Shown piece by piece: positions 18,582 through 27,111 of a stretch of 64,000 nucleotides of DNA. A program made the translations under genes and the position numbers. The stretch's first letter is position 1. Each line of letters starts with the position of its first letter. Origin of the DNA: Ulvibacterium marinum (GTDB lineage: Bacteria; Bacteroidota; Bacteroidia; Flavobacteriales; Flavobacteriaceae); NCBI RefSeq assembly GCF_003626755.1, contig NZ_RBCJ01000002.1, forward strand, positions 868,001 through 932,000, given 5' to 3'. The notes below the pieces were generated by a model. It made no database searches. It was given only the letters and a program-made list of their open reading frames with translations, and had not been told where the DNA came from.

Positions 18582-20315
18582 TCACCTAGCAGTGAGCATA
18601 TCCCCGGTTTGAACCTTGAACAACTCCTGATTGCTATTTTTGACCCTTAATTTAAAAACCTTGGATTCATGTCTTTGATAGGGTTTTCCATAATCATAGT
18701 AAACCGTAGCCTTTATATAGGTGGGCGTAAGACTTTTATTTCCCAGATAGTTGACATTTACTTGCCAAGTTCCATTGGGGTCGTAGATTAAATATTCCTG
18801 GCACGAAAAACGGTTTTGCTTCCCATCCTTGAAATGGTTCTCATTGTCAAACGACGTATGCTTAAATGTATAATACCGCTTGTTGTTGTTTACAAATTGT
18901 AGTTCAAATTCGGCCTCGCTATCGTTCCATTCGAATACCAGCCGTGTTCCGCTAAAATCATCTTCATCGGATGTAAAAAACACCTTTTCCCGTGAGAGTA
19001 CTTCTCCCTCCTGTACCAATAAATTATTGAAGTCCCGGTCCAGAATATCCGAAAAGGTTTCAGATTTATTGAAGAGCCCTTCCCTCAACAAAAATTGGTG
19101 TCGGGCATAGAGCAGAGCCGCCCGCTCAATTTTTCCGCTGTTTTTGTATGCATGTGCCAAATCATGATAGGATTGCTGATAGTGTGGGCGTAGGATGAAA
19201 ATTTTCTTGTACAGTTCCAATGAGGCACCGTAATTCCGTTCTTCATCCAATTGGTAGGCCAAAGCCTTAAGGATAATAGGATTGTTGGAGTAATTGGCCT
19301 CAATATTATTCGTAATCATTTTGACCATAGCCTTATCCTTGTATTCTTTTTGAAAATAGGATCGTGCATCCAAATAAAAATAAGGCGACTGCCCATATAT
19401 CTTTTCAAGCTGGAAATAACTTTCCTTAGCTTCGTTCCAATCAACCGTAGCGTGTAACATCTGTACATACATCGGTACGGCCAAATTCTCCGAGCCCATC
19501 GCATCCCCTTTTTCAAAAAAATTGTTTCGCAACTTCGCTTGATCATAGGGGAGGTTTGTTCCAGGTTCCCGACTGAAGTTAGCCACTTTTGTGTTGATGA
19601 CAATCAGACCTCCTGCTGCAGGACTACCATATTTGACCAATGCCCCTAGACCCTGAATGATGGCCATTCTATCAATACTCTGTATGTCTATAAACGTAGG
19701 TGCAGATCGCATCAACATTCCGTCTACTTCCCATAGAACCGGAGCAGATCCGCCCCGAGGGAAAAATACAGGAGTATCGTTTCTACCTGCCGTGTTGTTG
19801 GGAATGAAGACATTTGGAATTTTTGCCCGTAAAACCGTTAGGATATCCACAGCGGATAAATTGATGTCATCACCATCGATAATCTGGGCCCGAAATGGCA
19901 TTTTGCTGATATCCAAAATTCCATAAATCGTTTTTATTAAATTCTTGTTGCCATTATATTCTCCATAAAGTTCCTTTTGGGTCTTATGATACCTTTTTGT
20001 AACTACGACCTCATCCAATTCCTGAATCTTATCCCTTAAGGTTACATTCAAAAAGGTGGTTACGTCCTCTACCAAGATCTCCAAGGTTTCCTTGCCGATA
20101 TGACTATAGACCAAAGTCTCACCTTCATGAGTGTCTATTTCATATTTTCCAGAGGCATCGGTACTCACTACCCTGTCCGTATCTTTAACGGTGATGTTTA
20201 CGTCTCTTAAAGGGTCTTGGCCATCGGATATTGTGCCCTTTATCGTTTTGATTGTCTCTTGGGAATGGACATGACCCAAAAGTAAAAACAGAAATACTGG
20301 AAGAAAATGCTTCAT
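18582..20315 (-). CDS. Exported protein: carboxypeptidase-regulatory + orphan TonB-plug-like + TPR (577 aa), copy B
   Basis: Same architecture and clear sequence similarity along the full length to the gene at 16556-18313: signal peptide MKHFLPVFLFLLLGHVHS cut before Gln, regulatory beta-domain (about 24-95), DEVVVTK linker, plug-like region (about 135-245, GSPAAGGLIVINTK), TPR-like helices (about 335-425) and the same C-terminal beta domain, where the two proteins agree at most positions by eye (for example GTRLVFEWND and NYLGNKSLTPTY). Indels concentrate in the plug-like region. This is a local gene duplication. A full promoter (TTG, 20 bp, TATATTTA) lies just upstream, so it is not dependent on the M24 peptidase gene. 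Function unknown. Confidence 0.82.
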   Translation of the reverse strand: MKHFLPVFLFLLLGHVHSQETIKTIKGTISDGQDPLRDVNITVKDTDRVVSTDASGKYEIDTHEGETLVYSHIGKETLEILVEDVTTFLNVTLRDKIQELDEVVVTKRYHKTQKELYGEYNGNKNLIKTIYGILDISKMPFRAQIIDGDDINLSAVDILTVLRAKIPNVFIPNNTAGRNDTPVFFPRGGSAPVLWEVDGMLMRSAPTFIDIQSIDRMAIIQGLGALVKYGSPAAGGLIVINTKVANFSREPGTNLPYDQAKLRNNFFEKGDAMGSENLAVPMYVQMLHATVDWNEAKESYFQLEKIYGQSPYFYLDARSYFQKEYKDKAMVKMITNNIEANYSNNPIILKALAYQLDEERNYGASLELYKKIFILRPHYQQSYHDLAHAYKNSGKIERAALLYARHQFLLREGLFNKSETFSDILDRDFNNLLVQEGEVLSREKVFFTSDEDDFSGTRLVFEWNDSEAEFELQFVNNNKRYYTFKHTSFDNENHFKDGKQNRFSCQEYLIYDPNGTWQVNVNYLGNKSLTPTYIKATVYYDYGKPYQRHESKVFKLRVKNSNQELFKVQTGDMLTAR

Positions 20316-20343
20316 AATTTCGGGGGTTTTTGATGTTTTTTAC

Positions 20344-20374
20344 TAAATATATAGAAAAAAAACCACAAAAACAA
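20344..20374 (-). promoter_or_regulatory. Promoter of the plug/TPR copy B gene
   Basis: Read on the minus strand: TTG at 20374-20372, exactly 20 bp, then TATATTTA at 20351-20344, ending 28 bp before the ATG at 20315. This fits the Bacteroidota -33/-7 pattern. Confidence 0.6.
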
Positions 20375-20383
20375 TGCCGAACA

Positions 20384-21735
20384 TTATTCACCCAAATGTT
20401 CTTTTATCCTTGGTATAAGGAGTAATTCTGTTTGTCTTCCATTAACATATCGAAATCCATCCTCACCATAGAACCCGGCCTCTTCCAACATAATCCGGAT
20501 GTCCCGTTTCCATTCTGGAATGGTTACCGTTGTATTCAGTTCTATGGCATAGACTGTATTGGGCCGTAACGGATAATTTTCTCCATCGGCTTTCATAACC
20601 CCGCCTTGTGCATCCCACATACCTATAGTGGTGCCCGCGGAATGCCCATAAGATCCCAGGGGATGGGTGTAAATGGCAGGACGTAGCCCTGCTTCACGTC
20701 CGTCTTGGAGGGCCTTGGCCAAAATTTCATTTCCGGTACGTCCGGCAATCATATTGTCGGTCAGGAAATCCTGAACCTTATTCCCTTTTTTAAGGGCATC
20801 ACGTAAGAATTCAGGGGCTTCCCTTTCTCGAGGTTTGAGTATATAGGCCAGTTCTTGGCAATCGGTATTTAAACGTAAGTAGGTAATCCCAAAATCGCAA
20901 TGCAGCAAATCGCCTGGCAGAATGACCATATCCTCTGGACGATCGGAAAAAGAATAGAGATGACCCACAATTTCCTCGCTGGTCCGTTGTACATCAACGG
21001 TAGGATGAAACCAAGTTTCCAACCCTAAATTAGTCACCTTTTGGCGCATCCACCACTCTACCTCTGTAGTAGTCGTAATTCCTGGGGTAACGACCTTTTC
21101 AGAAAATGCTTCTGCTATGATGTCATGCGTTATATCCACCAACTGATTGTAAATAATCATTTCACGAGCGGTCCGGGTCTCTATCCAACCTACCGCCAAT
21201 TGCTCTGCCGAAATCACTTTTTTGTGATACTTTTTTGGTAAATTCTGCATGAATTCCTCATGGTCGGTCTTCTCCAGGCCATCTGCAATATTATGGTCCT
21301 TAGAAAAGTTGAGCCCAATTTTCTTTGGATTTCTTTCCTCGATCAATTGTATCAGACGCTTCCATTGTTCGGGTTCCTTTTCCTTATCCCAAACGGATAG
21401 GATATTATCCCCTACATTGTATCGGGCCACCGCCAACTTATCGATAGTATTTTTTGCTTTATCCCTGTAGAAAACCAAAATAGTCCGCCTTCGGGCATTC
21501 AACCAACGAGCCGGTAGCATCGTACGTAACACGGGATCCTCGTTATATTCCCTTGAAATCAATATCCACATGTCAATATCCGTTTCGTCCATCAGTTGGG
21601 GCAAGAGATTATTGAAACGATCGGCCAGAATTTCATCTATCACTTTGGCTCTTTCGATTTCTGGGAGGATTTGCTGGGCTAATAAAATTTCACCTATAGC
21701 TAAAAAAAAAATAATATGAGCTTTTTCATTTTCAT
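20384..21735 (-). CDS. Exported M24-family metallopeptidase (Xaa-Pro aminopeptidase-like) with an apparent 1-base frameshift in the signal peptide
   Basis: The body is a creatinase/aminopeptidase-P-type enzyme: an N-terminal domain (NARRRTILVFYRD) and a C-terminal pita-bread fold with metal-ligand positions HCDFGITY, HPLGSYGHSAG and IELNTTV. The frame carrying it is open back to a GTG at 21790, but that start lies in the previous gene's terminator and yields an odd N-terminus. In the next frame, ATG 21735 begins MKMKKLILFFF and then hits TAG after ten T residues (21702-21711, minus strand). Adding one T would give MKMKKLILFFFLAIGEILLA before Gln, a perfect signal peptide. So this is sequencing error, phase variation, slippage or early decay. 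Confidence 0.8.
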
Positions 21736-21772
21736 AGTTTATTCCATGAAAATACAAAATATGGGATAACAA

Positions 21773-21794
21773 AAAAGTGCCTTTCGGCACTTTT
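21773..21794 (-). terminator. Terminator of the plug/vWA gene
   Basis: Read on the minus strand directly after the stop codon: AAAAGTGCC, GAAA tetraloop, GGCACTTTTTT. A 5-bp GC-containing core stem extended by A-T pairs, with a T tract. It overlaps the implausible GTG start of the downstream peptidase frame. Confidence 0.8.
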
Positions 21795-23896
21795 CAAAGA
21801 CTATTATGGTATGTTTTTACTAAACGTATAAATTCCGAACGATACCCATTAGAATCTACTCCTCTAGCCTTTTCCGCAAGTTCAATAACATCATCCAGAC
21901 CTGAATTATTCGTATAATTGGAATTCCGCAGATGCATACCAAAAAGTGCTACTGCCGAAGCGAAGGTAAAATCCGTGGACATATCATTCTCTAGATTTTC
22001 AACCACATTTACTATTTCAATGCTTTTATCCCCACTAGGCTTTTTATATCTAAATTTTACTGTCAACAACTCTTCAGAAAAGGCTGTCTTGTTTTTCTTT
22101 TCCGCATATTTTAAATCAATGTGATTATCAGTATAATTGTTCTCAATCCCTATCGGAATAATCTCGTATAATGCGGTTACCTTGTGGCCACTACCCAATT
22201 CTCCAGCGTCTTTGGTGTCATCGACAAAATCTTCAGCAGCCAACATTCTGTTTTCATAACCTATTAACCTATAAGACTGAACTTTAGCCGGATTAAATTC
22301 AATTTGAATTTTCACATCCTTGGCAATTGTATGCAAAGTACCCCCGAATTCCTTTCCAAATACTTTTTGAGCTTCTTGCATGGTATCAATATAGGCGTGG
22401 TTTCCGTTGCCCTTATCCGCCAATATTTCAAGTTTTGAGTCCTTGTAATTGCCCATTCCAAAACCTAGTACTGATAGAAATACTCCTGATTTTCTTTTTT
22501 CCTCAATTAAATCCTCCATGGCATCATCACTTGAAGCTCCAACATTAAAGTCTCCGTCGGTGGCCAATATTACCCTATTGTTTCCACTTCTCTTAAAGTT
22601 TTTACGCGCGATATGATAAGCAAGCTCTATGCCTTCACCGCCGGCGGTAGAACCACCTGCTTCTAAATTATCCAGTGCCGCCAATATAGTTTCTTTGTCG
22701 GCACCTGAAGTTGGTTTTAGTACAACACCAGCAGCCCCGGCGTAAACTACAATTGCAACTTTGTCTTTCTTGCGCAGCTGATTTACCAACAATTTGAAGG
22801 CATTCTTTAAAAGCGGAAGCTTTTTAGGCGAGTTCATCGAACCCGAAACATCAATCAAAAAAGTGAGATTGGATGGTGGTAGTTCAGTATTTGTATATGT
22901 TTTTCCTTGTAGGCCTATACGTACCAATTTGGTAGTGTTGTTCCATGGAGTCTTCGCTACTTCAGTATGTATCGCAAACGGATGATATGTTTTTGGCTGC
23001 GTATACTCATAATCAAAGTAATTGATCATTTCTTCGATTTTTACAGCTCCGGGCTTGACTGTTTGTCCATTGTTGAGCATTCTTCGAATGTTGCTATAAG
23101 AAGCTTTATCTACGTCTATTGAAAATGTAGACAATGGGCTCAGCAGCACCTGCTCGAACTTATTCTCATTAATCTTGGCATAGCTTTCATCATTTTCGAT
23201 TTGATAGTTGCCCTTCTTGGTAGTAATTACAATACAACCATTTTTTGCAATACTGCCGAACATTCGCTGTGCCCTTCCCGGCTTGTAGCTATTCTTTTTT
23301 TCGATCTCATTTGGATTAATTTTCTCAATAATGGGGTTGTTATTCTGCGCAATAGGTGTTCCGTCAACAATATAAAGGGGCTCACGATTCTCTTTTTGCC
23401 CTACCAAACCTTTCAAGGTCAAACGTTGTTTTTTAGATAAATTGGCAGTATTAGTTATACTCACCCCCGCTGCTTTACCCTGAAGTTGTCTTACAAGATT
23501 TTGTTGGGTTATACTTCTAATCGATTCTGACGATATACTTGAAATTGAGTGGGTCATACTTCTTTTTTGCTGAGTAGCATAACCCACCACCACGACTTCC
23601 TCAAGGGCTTGAATATCTTCTTGGAGGGTTACATTGATGACGAAGGAATCGTTAACTTTTACTTCCTTGGTCTTAAAACCTATATAGTTAAAAACGAGAA
23701 TATCTCCTTTTGAGGCCGTAATCTGATAGTTCCCGTCAAAATCGGTCTGGGTTCCGATTGTTGTTCCCTTTACTAGAACATTGACTCCAGGCAAGGGCGA
23801 ATTGGAATCTGAAACGGTTCCTGTAATCTGCATAGTTTGGGCATGACTCGAAATGGCAGTTAAGGTGATAACAAGAAGTACGACTAGATTTTTCAT
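21794..23896 (-). CDS. Exported carboxypeptidase-regulatory / plug-like / YfbK-type von Willebrand factor A protein (700 aa)
   Basis: Start taken at ATG 23896, giving signal peptide MKNLVVLLVITLTAISSHA with Gln at +1; the frame could begin 14 codons earlier but then lacks a good signal. Domains: carboxypeptidase-regulatory-like beta-sandwich (23-95), EEVVVVGYATQQ linker (99-110), partial TonB-plug-like region (115-230, LYIVDGTPIAQ), a YfbK-type N-terminal segment (250-305), a vWA domain with an intact MIDAS start DVSGS (Asp349, Ser351, Ser353) and a later ATDGDFNVG loop, and a DUF3520-like C-terminus. No transmembrane barrel. vWA/MIDAS domains usually bind protein ligands through a metal ion. 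Own terminator follows. Ligand and role are unknown. Confidence 0.88.
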   Translation of the reverse strand: MKNLVVLLVITLTAISSHAQTMQITGTVSDSNSPLPGVNVLVKGTTIGTQTDFDGNYQITASKGDILVFNYIGFKTKEVKVNDSFVINVTLQEDIQALEEVVVVGYATQQKRSMTHSISSISSESIRSITQQNLVRQLQGKAAGVSITNTANLSKKQRLTLKGLVGQKENREPLYIVDGTPIAQNNNPIIEKINPNEIEKKNSYKPGRAQRMFGSIAKNGCIVITTKKGNYQIENDESYAKINENKFEQVLLSPLSTFSIDVDKASYSNIRRMLNNGQTVKPGAVKIEEMINYFDYEYTQPKTYHPFAIHTEVAKTPWNNTTKLVRIGLQGKTYTNTELPPSNLTFLIDVSGSMNSPKKLPLLKNAFKLLVNQLRKKDKVAIVVYAGAAGVVLKPTSGADKETILAALDNLEAGGSTAGGEGIELAYHIARKNFKRSGNNRVILATDGDFNVGASSDDAMEDLIEEKRKSGVFLSVLGFGMGNYKDSKLEILADKGNGNHAYIDTMQEAQKVFGKEFGGTLHTIAKDVKIQIEFNPAKVQSYRLIGYENRMLAAEDFVDDTKDAGELGSGHKVTALYEIIPIGIENNYTDNHIDLKYAEKKNKTAFSEELLTVKFRYKKPSGDKSIEIVNVVENLENDMSTDFTFASAVALFGMHLRNSNYTNNSGLDDVIELAEKARGVDSNGYRSEFIRLVKTYHNSL

Positions 23897-23988
23897 CTTT
23901 TTGGTTTTTAAGTTGGCTGTAAACCTAAAGGATGTCAACTATGTCTAAAACCAAGAATTAGGGAAGTGTACTTTTGAAAGAGGGAAAC

Positions 23989-25074
23989 CTAACTTAAAAT
24001 GAGATTGGCATTTTCTTTTCTTCTGATTTTACCTGTTTCGGTTTCTAAAAAAGAAGGGAGATTATAGATTGCTTTGGGCACTTCATATTTTTCCAGGGAT
24101 GAAAGTTCTGTAATTTTTTTGGACAATGTTTCAACATCTATTTCACCTTCAACAAGCAACACTAATTTTTGTCCTAGCTTTTCATCAGGAAACCCCGTTA
24201 CAAAAAATCGATTTGAGATTATTTGGGTAAGCTTGGTCTCAATTTGTTCTGGAATCAATTTTACACCTCCGGAATTGATTATATTATCGTATCGCCCCAG
24301 CCATTTGAACTCTGTGTCCGAAATAAGATGCACTAGGTCATTGGTAATTACCTTATCATCACAAACGTTCGGTGCATTAATGATAAGACAGTCCCTAGAG
24401 TCCGTGGAAACGGTTACCCCGGGCAGGGTTTCAAAAAAGGTTTCCACAACACTTGGTGGAATAGGATGTATTTTTCTGACGGCAACATGGGTTATGGTTT
24501 CCGTCATTCCATAGGTCTCAAAAATAGTAGTGGATTCATGCTCAACCTTTTTCTTCAACGCATTCGATACCGAGGCACCTCCAACCAATACTATTCGTAT
24601 TCGTTTTAATTGCCCCAATGACTTTTGCAGCTGTAGCGGTACCATTGCGCAGAAATCATAGGAATTGGAATTGTATTCCAATGGATTAGAGGAAGGCTCT
24701 ACATAATCGAGTTCAAGACCCAAAACCATGGCACGGACCAACATCATCTTACCCGCAATAAAATCACATGGCAAACATAACAATGCTGAATCACCGGGAT
24801 GTAGTCCAAAAAAGTCTCCGGTGGCCAAGGCGGAATTCACCATTTGGCTTTTCTTAAGAAGAATCGATTTTGGAATTCCCGTGGAACCGGAAGTCTTGAC
24901 TTCAATGACCAGCTTTTCATCAAGCCAATCCAACAAAAAATCTCCGATAGCCTGTTCAAAAAGTGTACCCTCCTTTATTAAGCTATATCCTATCTCCTTT
25001 AGTTCATCTATGGATGGATGAAAGCCATTAAACTTAAACCTAAAGTGAATGTCGCTATACTTGGGTTTCGTCAT
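23989..25074 (-). CDS. menE: o-Succinylbenzoate--CoA ligase, AMP-binding (361 aa)
   Basis: MenE activates o-succinylbenzoate to its CoA thioester in menaquinone synthesis. The sequence has the adenylate-forming signature KTSGSTGIPKS, the ETYGMTET motif and GRYDNIINSGGVK, with the hinge and C-terminal domain following. At 361 residues it is a short MenE of the kind common in Bacteroidota. The frame runs up to 25248, but that stretch is out-of-frame sequence of the upstream protease gene; ATG 25074 gives MTKPKYSDIHFRFKF and overlaps the end of that gene by 20 bp, indicating translational coupling. Placement with menC confirms the role. Confidence 0.9.
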   Translation of the reverse strand: MTKPKYSDIHFRFKFNGFHPSIDELKEIGYSLIKEGTLFEQAIGDFLLDWLDEKLVIEVKTSGSTGIPKSILLKKSQMVNSALATGDFFGLHPGDSALLCLPCDFIAGKMMLVRAMVLGLELDYVEPSSNPLEYNSNSYDFCAMVPLQLQKSLGQLKRIRIVLVGGASVSNALKKKVEHESTTIFETYGMTETITHVAVRKIHPIPPSVVETFFETLPGVTVSTDSRDCLIINAPNVCDDKVITNDLVHLISDTEFKWLGRYDNIINSGGVKLIPEQIETKLTQIISNRFFVTGFPDEKLGQKLVLLVEGEIDVETLSKKITELSSLEKYEVPKAIYNLPSFLETETGKIRRKENANLILS

Positions 25075-25990
25075 TATTAGATGTAAAAAACTCTTCTCGA
25101 GATAATACGGGGCCGGCCAATCGTTGCTTCCAATTTTTCCATTGATACTTTTTGGAAAAGACATATAGAAGTATAGGAAAGACCACAAAAACGGGCAAAA
25201 AGGCATCAAACCCCAAATCCGGTTCCGCCACGTTTTTATATATGGCATCCACCTGAAAAGCTGTGCTATCAGCTGTTATCAAAAGTGCCGTTACCAAGTT
25301 ATTGGATGCATGAAAACCCAAAGCCAATTCCAGGCCTTCATCCATTAAGGTCATAATTCCCAAGAAGAAGCCGGTACCAATGTAATAGACCATAATGCCA
25401 TAGCCCAATTTACCTACTTCAGGATTTCCCAAATGCATCAACCCGAACAAAACGGACGTAACGAACAATGGTACCCACCGATTTTTTGCCATAATCCCTA
25501 TTCCTTGCATCATATAACCTCGAAACAAATATTCTTCGAAACTGGTTTGTATAGGAATCAGTAATATGGCTATTATCAGCAAATACAAAAATGGCTCCCA
25601 TCTGAAATTAAGGATATAGTCCTCCGGGGCCACCACAATATCTATTCCGGTTATTACTATGGTAATAGTAGACCAAAGTGCAAAAGCAAAGAAGACTCGT
25701 TTCCAATCTATTTTTTGTCTGGAAGTCGTTAATGAGGTCAATGTCTGTTTGTGAATGAACTTCACCCAGAGAAACAACAAGGCAAGACCGACTATAAAGG
25801 GAATCAGCATCTCAATCAAAAACCGGTTGGCCCCTTTCCTATTAATTTCCGCCTCCATAATAGCTTCAATATCCAAGTCCAAAAGGACTATGGCCAAATA
25901 ATTGAGTACCATGAGCCCAATGAAACCCAAAGGGATCAAAAAATATTTCCAAATACCTATTTCTCCTTTGTACCCTTGTTCTACATACAT
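25055..25990 (-). CDS. CPBP-family intramembrane metalloprotease (311 aa)
   Basis: Multi-pass membrane protein with about eight hydrophobic segments and all CPBP (CAAX protease/bacteriocin-processing, Abi) motifs: FEEYLFRG (EExxxR) near residue 166, FGLMHLGN (FxxxH) near 200 and GFHASNN near 242. It overlaps menC by 10 bp and menE by 20 bp, so it is translated as part of the menC-menE unit. CPBP proteases cleave prenylated or membrane peptides in eukaryotes and process or resist bacteriocins in bacteria; a direct role in menaquinone synthesis is not established. Perhaps the overlap reflects only coexpression. Confidence 0.9.
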   Translation of the reverse strand: MYVEQGYKGEIGIWKYFLIPLGFIGLMVLNYLAIVLLDLDIEAIMEAEINRKGANRFLIEMLIPFIVGLALLFLWVKFIHKQTLTSLTTSRQKIDWKRVFFAFALWSTITIVITGIDIVVAPEDYILNFRWEPFLYLLIIAILLIPIQTSFEEYLFRGYMMQGIGIMAKNRWVPLFVTSVLFGLMHLGNPEVGKLGYGIMVYYIGTGFFLGIMTLMDEGLELALGFHASNNLVTALLITADSTAFQVDAIYKNVAEPDLGFDAFLPVFVVFPILLYVFSKKYQWKNWKQRLAGPVLSREEFFTSNNDETQV

Positions 25991-27033
25991 AAGCTCTCAA
26001 TTAAATTGGTTTCCCAATATTTGTCATTTCCATAACCCAATTGGCCGCCTTTTACCGCCAATGGACAGTCAAAATTATTAGTAAACAAACTTCCAGTGCC
26101 CAATCCTTGGGGCATTGGGTTGTTCAAGGTAAACGTCCACTGTGCAATGGCATTTAGGCCTATATTGCTTTCCAAGGCACTGGTTACCCACCAGTCAATA
26201 TCATATTCATTGGCCAAGGCTATCCATTCTTCACTGCCCTTAACCCCCCCGATCAAACTGGGCTTCAAGATAAGATAATGTGGCTGGATGGTCTGCAACA
26301 ACCTTTTCTTTTCCTTAAGTTCAAAAACTCCAATCAATTCCTCGTCCAAAGCAATAGGCAAAGGAGACTCACTACATAACCTTTTCATTTGAGAATATTG
26401 GCCTTGCTTGATCGGTTGTTCTATAGAATGTAAGTCATAATGGGATAAGGCTTGGAGCTTTTCCAGTGCCTGCTTTGGTTCAAAAGCTCCATTGGCATCC
26501 ACCCGAAGTTCAATATCGTCTTTGGAGTACCTTTTACGAATGGATTCCAAAAGTTCTATTTCTTTATTAAAATCGATGGCCCCAATTTTCGTTTTTATAC
26601 AAGAAAAGCCTTCCTCCAATTTTTGTTGGATCTGCTCATACATAAAACCTGCATCTCCCATCCAAATGAGGCCATTGATGGGAATTGTGCTTTTTCCTCC
26701 TGTAAAACTAGATGTGAAAAGTTCGAAGGCATCGTTGGATCTCAAGGAAATAAAGGCCTGTTCTATCCCAAATTGGATACTGGGAAAAGCTTTCAATTCC
26801 CCATAAAGTGCCTGCACACCCAAAGAAATATTATCGCAAGTCCATTGGAGTTTATCCTCATAACCATCCACATCGTCCATGCTTAGGCCTCGCAATAGTC
26901 CGCATTCCCCTATCCCCAATTTTCCATTTTCTTCCAAGATAAGAAACCAAGTCTCCTTTTGGGTAAGTATGCCCCGTGAAGTGCCACTGGGACGTTTAAA
27001 ATTGAGGATATGTTTTTTATACCTGGCTTTCAT
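25981..27033 (-). CDS. menC: o-Succinylbenzoate synthase (350 aa)
   Basis: Enolase-superfamily enzyme that dehydrates SHCHC to o-succinylbenzoate in menaquinone synthesis. Visible active-site parts: the KTKIG acid/base lysine pair near 163, metal-ligand DANGAF near 191, SIEQP near 216, ALDEELIG near 240 and the second catalytic Lys in LILKPSLIGG near 268. Length is typical. Starts at ATG 27033, MKARYKKHILNFKRPSGTSR. Its stop overlaps the CPBP protease start (10 bp). The metal-dependent hydrolase gene lies 78 bp upstream on the same strand. Confidence 0.92.
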   Translation of the reverse strand: MKARYKKHILNFKRPSGTSRGILTQKETWFLILEENGKLGIGECGLLRGLSMDDVDGYEDKLQWTCDNISLGVQALYGELKAFPSIQFGIEQAFISLRSNDAFELFTSSFTGGKSTIPINGLIWMGDAGFMYEQIQQKLEEGFSCIKTKIGAIDFNKEIELLESIRKRYSKDDIELRVDANGAFEPKQALEKLQALSHYDLHSIEQPIKQGQYSQMKRLCSESPLPIALDEELIGVFELKEKKRLLQTIQPHYLILKPSLIGGVKGSEEWIALANEYDIDWWVTSALESNIGLNAIAQWTFTLNNPMPQGLGTGSLFTNNFDCPLAVKGGQLGYGNDKYWETNLIESLCM

Positions 27034-27111
27034 CCGCTATGCCCAAATTTAGATATTTTAGGGTCATAGATGACGGAAACACTTTAAAATTTACCGAAAA
27101 TAAGAAGAGCA

